A stretch of DNA of 64,000 nt from Trichobilharzia szidati (Eukaryota; Platyhelminthes; Trematoda; Strigeidida; Schistosomatidae): positions 64,717,543 to 64,781,542 of the forward strand of contig OX235279.1 in assembly GCA_944472155.2 (NCBI GenBank), given 5' to 3'. The notes under the pieces are model-generated. The model was given only the letters and a program-made list of their open reading frames with translations, was not told the DNA's origin and did no database searches. This document shows positions 1 through 8,110 of this stretch, one piece after another (positions within the stretch are counted from its first letter, which is position 1; each line of letters begins with the position of its first letter). A program made the position numbers and the translations under genes.

Positions 1-1195
1 GTAAATTCTGCTCACGACGTCATCCAGTTATTTATACTGCATCACTGTGTGTTAGTTCAAATAAGTTTATCCAATATAGAATCACTGTAATAGTACCTAA
101 GTCTTTATAAGGTTTAGAAACCAATAGTTCCTTGTTCGTTTGTAGTGTGTGTAAGATCCCCTTATGTTTATTCGCGAAATACCGTTCGCATTATGTCTGT
201 TACCTGCTAACCCTTTCAAATGATGAATTATCACATTTCTAATCTTTACATGGAGGTTTTCAAACTGAACTTGTATTTTGTTAGCTCTCAGACTAATGTT
301 ATCAAACTTTAGTACTCGAAACCAATACTTCTAAATCTGTTAGATAAAGAACAACATTGAAATAACTGTGAACATATTTGTCTGGACTGGAAAGGAATTG
401 CTTCCTATGAGCTTTAACTTATAAGCTTCGAATGGAATGAATTCTTTTACTTCCCTTTCTTCTTCATCAGCACACCACAAGAAGGGTTAACTTCGAGTGA
501 TTCGGAAGCTTATAAAAGTTTATTTGACAACTAATATGATAAGAATTCAATCTAACACATATACATAATGTATATATCTGCTCTGCAATTAATTTTACTA
601 TACTCTGGATCACTATAGTGAGTCCAAGATATCATTCAAAAATTAGTACCACTTTATCTCTTTTTATTCAAACAAATAAAACTAAATTGAAATTAGATTC
701 AAATACAAGACTCAAGATATACCATAGTAAACTGCATAGTCATTGCACTCCTCAGAGTCTGTCTAAACTGTTTTGATGGAAAATTCTCTATTCTAGGATA
801 GAGATTTTATCGTTTTAATGTAATTAAAAAATAAGGTGTGAGGATACATTATGACCCTTTGATGTCACTTAAGTCGCTACATAAATTCAGCCGTTCTTTA
901 CCAAACTACTAAATAAATTCTAAGTAGCATCTGACGTTAAATGAAGTTTGCTGATATTTCACTGATGAAAATAAGGCTGAAATAATTACTGCATTCACAA
1001 GTTGTTTAACTTCTGCTCCCTACAAAACAGTTTCTAGTGTCATGAACGCCTTTAGGAATTCTATTGAAAAATCGCACATATGCAGAAGCGCATACGGCAT
1101 TTGGAAAATATATATAACAAGATGATATCACTTAGTAGTTTCTCTGCAAAAGTGTCACAACCAGTATGATTGACAATTATCCAATATATTTCTGG
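1..1195. other. AT-rich intergenic DNA, nothing recognised
   Basis: No open frame of note and no repeat that I could match elsewhere in the window. The stretch ends at the left copy of the 13-bp target duplication of the first foldback element. Confidence 0.6.
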
Positions 1196-2065
1196 ATATT
1201 TAACAATTCATAAATAATCCTCATCCAGACATTAATGGAAACAAAACACATAATTCAGCGAAGAGTCTCTTTTCGATTAATTCATTCAATCAGCTGCACA
1301 ATCGGAAATATATATTACTTATTTTTGTATGTGTGTGTACATTAGGTTTATCCGATAAGAATAAAAATAAGTTAGGGTTATTGTTGAAAATACATTTCAA
1401 AAATGTGATGAGTAACCAAACTGTAACTAGGGTGGGGGTGGAGATTGGTAAGAGGGCAGTGGTGATGTGTTGTCAAAAAACACATATATATTAACACATA
1501 AACGAATTTGAATAAGCGTAACACAACTACGTAATAAGATGAATAAGATGTATACAAAAGAAAATCATCCAACAACTTCTACTGTCATGGTAACAACCGT
1601 ATTGACTTCTACTGACTTGATGCTTGTGTGCTATTTTCTAACTCCTCATAACATTTGTTATTTTTAGAACTCGCTAATAACTCCATATTTTCCTTTGTTT
1701 CCATGTGCATCCTAATCACAACTCACTCATTAAACTATTCATCTTAATTAATAACTGTATTATGCTCATTCAAATTATTTTATGTGTTGACTGACATAAA
1801 TAACTATGCTTTTTGACAACACATCACCACTGCCCTCTAACCAATCTCCAACCCCACCCTAGATACAGTTTGGTTACTCATCACATTTTTGAAATATATT
1901 TTCAATAATAACCTTAACTTATTTTTATTCTTATCGGATAAACCTAATGTATACATACATACAAAAATAAGTAATATATATTTCCAGTTGTGCAGCTGAT
2001 TGAATGAATTAGACGAAAAGAGACTCTTCGCTGAATTATGTGTTTTGTTTTCATATTTAACAATT
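1196..2065 (-). mobile_element. Non-coding foldback element with PLE-like architecture
   Basis: Two inverted arms, about 1236-1479 and 1810-2052, are near-identical reverse complements of each other over roughly 244 bp and flank a loop of about 330 bp. The 13-bp sequence atatttaacaatt occurs on both outer sides (1196-1208 and 2053-2065), as expected of a target-site duplication. Only the left side has a 27-nt tail (1209-1235) between the duplication and the arm. By analogy with the two PLE insertions to the right, this can be read as a longer minus-strand copy joined head-to-head to a shorter plus-strand copy. There is no RT or endonuclease coding sequence, so it would be non-autonomous. The class assignment is inference from shared geometry; the arms and duplication are seen directly. 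Confidence 0.65.
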
Positions 2066-2135
2066 GTTGAATCACTGAACCGATAAATTTACAAGTAAAA
2101 TTGATAATTTTCGATAAAGAAAGGAAGACGAAATT

Positions 2136-2184
2136 TGCAGTATAAAATGATATCATTCTATTTCACAGGTTCCCATCAGCTGCA
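2136..2184 (-). ncRNA. Hammerhead-like motif, left PLE arm (core mutated)
   Basis: This is the inverted partner of the motif at 4215-4263. Stem I, the GAA box and the stem III palindrome are preserved, but the core reads CTGATGG instead of CTGATGA, so the essential A9 is changed. It is expected to be inactive. Confidence 0.4.
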
Positions 2185-2313
2185 GACTACCTGAAATTAC
2201 AATGGTTACAAATAATAACATTTCATACTTCAATATTTGAAAGGTATTACCTTTCTATCATATAATGCCGATATTTTGTGACACTGCATCTCCTTTGAAT
2301 GGGAGACAACGAC

Positions 2314-2880
2314 ATGGATCACGCATCGGCATTGTATGATCACCTAAATGAGATCCATCCATATATCAAGTTCATCATAGAATATGAACATAAAAATGAG
2401 TTCAATTTCCTGGATCTAAATGTAAAAAGAACAAAAGAAGGCATGATAGGAAAGTCCATCTGTAGAAAAGAAACCTGGACTGGACAGTATCTTCACTATA
2501 ACAGCTTTTGTCCCATAAGCTATAAACGTGGATTAGTGAGGACTTTGTACGACAGAGCCAGGAAGCTATGTTCACCAAACAAGGTCGAAGAAGAACTAGA
2601 TTTCGTCGAGAAATGCCTGAGGGAAAATGGATACCCTAAAGGATTTATACAGAAGTATAGCAGAGAAAAAGATAAGAAGGAAAATCATCCAACTGTAGAA
2701 AAGAAAAAAGTGTTTATTTGTCTCCCATTCAAAGGAGATGCAGTGTCACAAAAGATTGACAGAAGACTGAAAGGAGCAATAAATAGAAGCTTCCCTCGTG
2801 AATTGCGCATTGCCTTCACCAATGACGCACCCTGGATTACAGTTGTGAAATATACCTTTATACTAATAAAAAAGTATTGA
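2314..2880 (+). pseudogene. PLE reverse transcriptase, C-terminal part
   Basis: The open frame starts downstream of the YxDD catalytic box, so it is only the end of the RT palm plus the thumb. The pattern FLDLNVKR, then RKETWTGQYLHYNS, then KRGLVRTLYDRARKLCS and ENGYPKGFIQKYS is characteristic of Penelope-like RTs. It stays open to about codon 180 (IAFTNDAPWITV) and then runs into inserted repeat sequence, reaching a stop at 2878-2880. The GIY-YIG half resumes at about 3494. Family knowledge: intact PLE proteins carry RT followed by GIY-YIG in one frame. This copy is truncated at the 5' end and interrupted, so it cannot encode an active enzyme. Confidence 0.85.
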
Positions 2881-3486
2881 TTTATAATACTTCACGATTG
2901 TAACTTACAACATAACTGATCTTGTCTGCAAAAATAGCTTGCATTTCTTGAAAACACCCGTTTATAAGAAAATATAAACTGTCATTATTATTATGTGATG
3001 TTACGAAGAAAATGCTGAAAAAAGTATACAAGTGTATTACTTATTTTAAATTATTATCAAATTTGGATATAAATCAAGAATAAGACTCGATGCCGTACAC
3101 ACCAAAGTTATATGGAAGAATTACTTCAAGCTTTATCTTTTCCCAAGTATTTGTAATCCATCCAAAACATACTTGGGTTTTTTTGTTAATGCGAAGTCAA
3201 TATTTCTATATTTCTTGATGTGCTCCATTGAATGACTAGTTATCATATTGTTCCCATAGACAAGATGACTGCAACCTTATAACTTTACCATTAACCAAAT
3301 TTATGTAATTTAAATAATGCTTATCCATGCCTGTAAAATTGATGTGTCCTACACAGGTAGGAAAAAATGTATTTTATTAAATTACTATTATTAAATATGT
3401 TTACTAATCGTATATGTAATTTATCATATTGATGATGCCTGTAAACTGGCGTCCCTCATGTACAAAATGAGAATATACTGTTATTA
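2864..3486 (-). mobile_element. Repeat inserted inside the PLE coding region
   Basis: This block separates the RT and GIY-YIG halves of one PLE. From about 3060 to 3475 it is the reverse complement of sequence at 39150-39500 (and its duplicate at 49672-50022), including the stem-loop at 3347-3362 and the stretch around ttaatgcgaag at about 3190. The heptamer tttatac flanks it at 2857-2863 and 3487-3493 and may be a short target duplication. The repeat has no clear coding capacity. It may be the terminal region of another PLE family, but that is inference. Confidence 0.6.
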
Positions 3487-3493
3487 TTTATAC

Positions 3494-3808
3494 AACACCA
3501 CTCCTTCTATAATCCACTCAAAACTGAATAAATACCCTGCTGATGTCACCTCCAACTGCGTTTATAAATTTACGTGCACTTGCGGGAGCAAATACATTGG
3601 AAGGACACAAAGAAGGGCTTCTATCCGGTTTTCTGAACATATTCCAAGAAACCTATGCCTGAAAGGAAGCAAATATTCTCAGAGTGCAATTACCAGCCAT
3701 ATTGTTGATACCGGACATCTCGTAGAGATTTCTAAGTCCTTCAAAATGTTAAATAGACAAAGGACAGCAAATTTACAACTATTTGCCGAAGCGATCGCAA
3801 TCAAATGA
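3494..3808 (+). pseudogene. PLE GIY-YIG endonuclease domain
   Basis: The translation has the PLE-type cysteine-rich lead-in CVYKFTCTCG followed by KYIGRTQRR (the YIG half of GIY-YIG with the catalytic Arg), then FSEHIP and, further on, SHIVDTGHLVE and a LQLFAEAIAIK ending. This is the single-strand-nicking endonuclease module that follows the RT in Penelope-like elements. It belongs to the same copy as the RT fragment at 2314-2880, from which an insertion separates it. It is probably not expressed as a unit. Confidence 0.85.
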
Positions 3809-4214
3809 TTTAAACCAGACTTATGCATACAGAAAGAGAGTGTGATTAACCTCTCACTCCCTTGGTAACTGAATTTTGATTTTGATTACAATAATTAGTC
3901 ATCTAATTCAGTGACCTCAACTCACTGAACAAATCTTAATCTCATAAACTGTAACTGCCTTTGTTTTTTAGAGTTGCTATGTGAACCTACAAGCTAACAC
4001 TGTTTCTGTTAATCAATTTTTCTGTTTTCTGTCTTACCCTTCCCCCCTCTTTTCAACTTTGAAAGTGTATAAATTGATGATGATAACTTAAACTAAAAAA
4101 TTGTAATGCTTTCATTCTTTTTTTTTGGATGCGTCAATTTTATCTCTACTACTACTACTCAAACATTAAAGTATGTTATTATCATCTATATAACCATTGT
4201 AATTTCAGGTAGTC

Positions 4215-4263
4215 TGCAGCTGATGAGAACCTGTGAAATAGAATGATATCATTTTATACTGCA
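4215..4263 (+). ncRNA. Candidate hammerhead ribozyme in PLE terminal repeat
   Basis: Read 5' to 3': stem I strand TGCAG (4215-4219), core CTGATGA (4220-4226), GAACCTGT (4227-4234), GAA (4235-4237), stem III ATAGAATG / CATTTTAT closed by ATAT (4238-4257; seven Watson-Crick pairs and one G-U), H17 = A (4258), and the second stem I strand CTGCA (4259-4263). All canonical core bases are in the right order and stems I and III pair perfectly. Stem II is weak (only G-U plus one further pair), so activity is uncertain. PLE terminal repeats are known to carry hammerhead motifs. Confidence 0.5.
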
Positions 4264-4329
4264 AATTTCGTCTTCCTTTCTTTATCGAAATTTATCAAGG
4301 GAACCAGTTGTATGAAGAAAATTGATAAT

Positions 4330-4790
4330 ATCAGAAAGAAAACTAAAGATAGTGGTTTAGATAACAGCTTCTAAAATAAATCGTTGTACTCTATTATGTA
4401 TATAGGCTCTAAGAAATTGCATAATACATTAGCGGAGGAAATTTTGCTTAAGCAGTCCAAAAACACTTGTCACGGAGTTTGTTAGGAAAAAAATAAAACA
4501 GATAAGAAAAGCATGATTAGACTCTGTCACATATTCAAAAGCTCACAGGAATCCCTAGGAAGAGGGAAAGCAAAAAGAGGGAATATCAAGGGAATTAACA
4601 AACAACATACGACTTCTAAGGAAACGGGAATCAGAATGGTACTTAAACTGAATAACTCAATCAGAAAGAAACTACGTCAGCTTAAGAATTCCACTGACTA
4701 ACTGGAAGACTAGACTAGATAATCCAATCCATGGAGTATCATAAAAGTGTGCGACGAATTGAATAAATCAAACTAATGATAACAGTAGCC
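4330..4790. other. Intergenic DNA, nothing recognised
   Basis: The longest plus-strand open frame here (4513-4701, Lys- and Ser-rich) has no recognisable motif and looks like chance in AT-rich DNA. Confidence 0.5.
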
Positions 4791-5090
4791 TTATTCTGAA
4801 AAACATATTAGCATCCCATCTAGCGAAGAATTCAGGTTCACACCGGTAAGCGGGACATAATGCACAGACGTTTGGGCACCTTCTGCAGTCGACCTGAAGT
4901 TTTTGTTAGCGTATATACGGGCTAGAATTTCCAGTATGTTTTTATCTACTCCTTTTACAGGATATTCAGGTGAAAAAATAATCCACAATATGTCATTTGA
5001 CGGAGCTTCTCTCGATCTGAAACATACTCCAACCACCGACGTATTTGTCCCTTCAAAACAGACCAAACAGTAATGCTGAAATGCATTCAA
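4791..5090 (-). pseudogene. Possible non-LTR endonuclease remnant
   Basis: A 99-codon minus-strand frame contains VGVCFRSREAPSND, which resembles the VGVCYRSP-type block of APE-like endonucleases in CR1/Jockey-type LINEs, and further on KNILEILARI where those proteins often have a [KT]xxLILGDFN block. The GDFN catalytic motif itself is not preserved and nothing downstream is convincing. It could equally be a chance frame. Confidence 0.3.
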
Positions 5091-5970
5091 AAATGCATAT
5101 GATCAGAGATTGTCCTTCAAGGGAGCAAGTATATGGTTAAAACAAAGTATAACTGAGTAAATTTAACTAGATATGCTTGGTAAAAAATTTAGGTGGTTCA
5201 ATGATTTAGGCGGGTCGCTGGCAGGTGGCAAACCTTAGTCAATCACAGAACAAAAATACATAATAAAAGGAATGACAATAGCATCATATTTTTTAAAAGA
5301 TCGATTAGTTATTTGCTCACTTTTCTACGATTATGAGAAATAAATTATGATAGAAGCCTCATCACTGCAAAAAAAATAATCCATGTTGTGGCTATTTTTA
5401 AACAAACCAATCTAATATGGCATTAAATTCTTCACCCTGTGCAGCGAAATTTTATTTTTCAGTCTAACTAACTTAATTTCTTATTACATGTATCAACTCA
5501 CTGTACTATTGTATTAAAAGAGCTTAATTTGTTACAAGTGATGCTAGGACATACAAATCACATTGTTCAACTTAGCGCTTCTAAATCCTTTGTCAAAAGA
5601 ACTAAAGTTGAGTTTTTATTAATCAGAACACACCGGTTTAATGAACCCAAAGATACTTTAATTTATAATCTATAAAGCTAGATGAGTTTTGGTGTCTCAA
5701 CTTGCTCATAATCTGAAAGATTTTTATTGACGATTAATGCATTTGAATGCACGTAAACAGGTAGTAAAAGCAATCTACGTTTATACGTGGTTCACGTGAA
5801 CTTACATAGCGTGACTTTTATACATTCTGTAGAAATCTATGATCAAACTGATTTTTTTCTGATGATGATTACACTGACAACAGCGTTCATCCCATTTGCT
5901 TAATATCAGTGGGAATGTGAAATTACTAACACTAGTTTCTGAAAGACCATGTTGCTTACCAACGATCAGT
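5091..5970. other. Intergenic DNA, nothing recognised
   Basis: AT-rich sequence without a supported gene or repeat. It ends at the 14-bp target duplication of the third foldback element. Confidence 0.5.
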
Positions 5971-6023
5971 TCATACTATACTCTTTTTGGTGTGGTTGTC
6001 TTCCCTGAGCTGGATAATTAATT

Positions 6024-6065
6024 TGCGAAGCTTTCATCACCCTACTAGGTAACATCTTCAGCGCA
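6024..6065 (-). ncRNA. Hammerhead-like motif, left arm of second PLE
   Basis: This 42-nt stretch is identical, as reverse complement, to 7031-7072: TGCG, CTGAAGA, a stem-loop, GAA, AGCT, T, CGCA. See that entry for the fold. Confidence 0.45.
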
Positions 6066-6242
6066 TACTTCAATTTGAAGTGAGCTTTTAGATTTCTCCA
6101 CGAGTTTATTAATCATCTCTCCCGGTGACCTAGGACGTGATTGGTTGTTTTTGTGTGTTTTCACACCTTCTAGGCTACTTGTATTGGAAATGATTGTTTC
6201 TTTGACTTGAACTTTGACCCTTTGTGTGTTGATAAATTTCGT

Positions 6243-6830
6243 CTATCTCGATGTGTCTATTGATCGATGATTCACTGGAATGCCATTCATGCTGTTTCCT
6301 CTGTTTAATATTTGGACGTTGTCCCAGTTGAACTGATGTCCATGGTTGTCTGTATGTAGTGATATGAGGGAGTGGATGTCATGTCTTTTGACAGCTAGCT
6401 TATGTTCGTGGATACGAAGACGAAGGGGACGTCCACTTTGGCCAATGTAGTGTTCTTCGCAGTTGTTACAATTTATTTTGTAGATGATGTTGGTTTTATC
6501 TTCTTTCGTTGTTGAGTCTTTTGGTTGACATAGAACTGAGTGAAGTGACTTTGTTGGTTTGTGTGCGACGTCAATTCCTAACGCTTTGAAGAGTATTGCA
6601 GCGATTTCTGATATATCCTTTATATATGGCAGGGCAACTTTCTTGGTGCTTTCCTTGGGGGCTTTTGGTCTGATAGGTTGGCTTGCGGGTATATGTCTTT
6701 TGATGAAATTCCGTGGATATCCATTCTTTTAGAAGACGTCCATGAGAAATCTTTCTTTAATTTTCCCTAAGGTGGGAGTGCTGCAATGAGTCCTGGCCCT
6801 CTTGAATAGTATTTGTATGCAATTCCTTTT
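6243..6830 (-). pseudogene. PLE RT thumb plus GIY-YIG endonuclease
   Basis: The minus-strand translation reads through an RT-thumb segment (FKRARTHCS, then NGYPRNFIKRHIPAS) and a long linker (PKAPKESTKKVALPYIKDIS) to a GIY-YIG module: IIYKINCNNCEEHYIGQSGR followed by PLRLRIHEH. The frame ends at a TAG at 6243-6245. One in-frame TAA sits just before NGYPRNF, and everything upstream of the thumb is missing. The YIGQ / R..IHEH spacing marks a different PLE subfamily from the YIGRT copies elsewhere in the window. Confidence 0.8.
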
Positions 6831-7030
6831 GTGTGCCTTCCAAAAGAATGGATATCTACGGAATTTCATCAAAGGACATATAGCATCAATTCAAAGAAAC
6901 AATCAGTTCCAATACAAGTAGCCTAGAAAGTGTGAAAACACACAAAAACAACCAATCACGTCCAAGGTCACCGGGAGAGATGATTAATAAACTCGTGGAG
7001 AAATCCGGAAGCTCACTTCAAATTGAAGTA

Positions 7031-7072
7031 TGCGCTGAAGATGTTACCTAGTAGGGTGATGAAAGCTTCGCA
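7031..7072 (+). ncRNA. Candidate minimal hammerhead ribozyme in second PLE
   Basis: Stem I is TGCG (7031-7034) with CGCA (7069-7072). The core CTGAAGA (7035-7041) fits CUGANGA, because position 7 is variable in hammerheads. Stem II is GTTACCT / GGGTGAT around loop AGTA, with one extra T at 7042. GAA is at 7061-7063, and a 2-bp loopless stem III (AG/CT, 7064-7067) is followed by H17 = T at 7068. Very short stem III helices are described for PLE hammerheads, where dimers are thought to be active. The extra T and a G-U closing pair make activity uncertain. Confidence 0.5.
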
Positions 7073-7164
7073 AATTAATTATCCAGCTCAGAGAACACAA
7101 CCACACCAAAATCATCCACTTGAGCTACAAATCTCTATCATATCATACTATACTCTGTAAATAA

Positions 7165-7250
7165 TATAATTTAATTATTACTTATCCATGCCTATACAGT
7201 TGATATGTTCCTACATAGACAGGAATAAATATATTATCAGTACACTAGTT
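7165..7250 (-). repeat. Stem-loop repeat fragment
   Basis: In reverse complement this matches the dispersed repeat seen at about 39250-39305 and 40455-40510: a TTCCTG...TAGGAA hairpin followed by a TATAGGCATGGATAAGTAAT-like stretch. No coding sequence. Confidence 0.55.
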
Positions 7251-7433
7251 TTAAGAACCATGCCTGCCCATATAAGGAATTTAAAAATTTACTATTGATT
7301 AACGGTTGAGGAGTGAATTGGGATTTAAACGAAGTTAAAGAGACAGAAAAATGAAGAAGTAGGATGTCAGTTAGGTGTACAATAGTGAGTGGTAGGGTTT
7401 GATATCGAACATGTATGGACAGTACTGGCAGGC

Positions 7434-7673
7434 TTAATTTAAGATGTTCAGTGATGATGAGTAATGTTGCAATTTGGCGTGTACATGACTTATTTTCCCT
7501 GAGTCCAACTTACTCAAGGCGCATCCAGAATATCTTTCAATCTCTCCAGGATGATGCAGCATAAGGCTGATAGGAGTGCGATTCTGCAGAGAACGGAGTA
7601 AATTGACAATCTGCTGATATTTCACATCGAATCCGAGAGAAAAATGATAACATTTTAGCACACTGGAAGTCAA
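7434..7673 (-). other. Unrecognised 79-codon open frame
   Basis: The translation (FDVKYQQIVNLLRSLQNR, then SGCALSKLDSGKISHVHAK) has a protein-like composition unlike the AT-biased chance frames around it, but I do not recognise it. No RT, nuclease or gag motif is visible. It ends in a stop at 7434-7436. It could be an old exon or retrotransposon piece, or chance. Confidence 0.25.
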
Positions 7674-7748
7674 TAAACTAACATCTTACTTAAAGGTTCA
7701 CCGGTTTACAAAATTTTCACCAAAAATATACCGTACCTTATGTCCTCC

Positions 7749-7888
7749 ACGCAGTTTCTTTTTTTTTTTTCATTCCTTCACGTTCCCAGTGGAACATAGG
7801 GCTTCAAGCTGGAGGCTTGAAGTTTCTGTAGCAGTGGTATTTATTTTTACGGGATGGGGTTGCTAGCCTCATGCCCAACGCAGTTTCT
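7749..7888 (-). mobile_element. 5'-truncated retroinsertion with 11-bp target duplication
   Basis: acgcagtttct occurs at 7749-7759 and 7878-7888. Between them, on the minus strand, lie about 118 bp ending in an A-rich tail (seen as a T run from about 7760). The insert carries the hairpin CTTCAAGC/GCTTGAAG and the GTTCCACTGGGAAC-like stretch also found at RTE 3' ends in this window, so it is best read as the 3' end of a non-LTR element made by target-primed reverse transcription. Confidence 0.7.
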
Positions 7889-8110
7889 ACTTACCCAATT
7901 TTGTCAAATTTCACTGACTGGAAAGAAACTACAGCTACAGTTAGCACTTTATTTAGTTTAGATTTAAATAAGTTAGATGATAAACATTGCATGAACAAAC
8001 AGCATATTCATGAGTAAAGCTGAATCATTTATGTTATAGTTTTTTGCTGACATGTTCATAAACGTAACAGTGTTTGAAACGATAGTCTGTTGGCTAATTT
8101 ACCATTTATT

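Larger units (their letters stand above)
2097..4329 (+). mobile_element. Penelope-like element, head-to-head inverted pair
   Basis: The 12-bp sequence aaaattgataat lies at 2097-2108 and 4318-4329, a likely target-site duplication. Inside are inverted arms of about 100 bp (2109-2208 and 4191-4290). The right side carries a 27-nt tail (4291-4317) absent on the left. The plus-strand copy runs from about 2310 and contains the end of a PLE reverse transcriptase plus a GIY-YIG nuclease. The minus-strand copy (2309 down to 2109) begins in the same coding stretch (an inverted copy of the sequence at about 2723-2750) and jumps straight to the 3' region, so it is an internally deleted inverted copy. 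Inverted, 5'-truncated partner copies are typical of Penelope-like elements. A second repeat is inserted within the coding part at about 2864-3486. Confidence 0.8.
5971..7156 (-). mobile_element. Second Penelope-like element, head-to-head inverted pair
   Basis: A 14-bp direct duplication, tcatactatactct, flanks the element (5971-5984 and 7143-7156). Inverted arms at about 5985-6205 and 6890-7111 are roughly 95% identical by eye. A 31-nt tail (7112-7142) is present only on the right. The minus-strand copy (about 6830 down to 5985) holds the RT thumb and GIY-YIG coding region. The plus-strand copy (about 6835 to 7111) starts at the homologous RT position but lacks the GIY-YIG coding region. The copies meet 5' end to 5' end at about 6830-6838. 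This architecture repeats that of the element at 2097-4329. Confidence 0.85.

Noticed and set aside
2299..2313. Upstream ATG for the PLE RT frame
   Set aside because: These bases lie at the inverted-copy junction, so the frame before 2314 is not native PLE coding sequence.
5971..7156. Reading the inverted repeats as terminal inverted repeats of a cut-and-paste transposon
   Set aside because: The arms contain RT/GIY-YIG-linked 3' sequence, the tail is one-sided, and there is no transposase.
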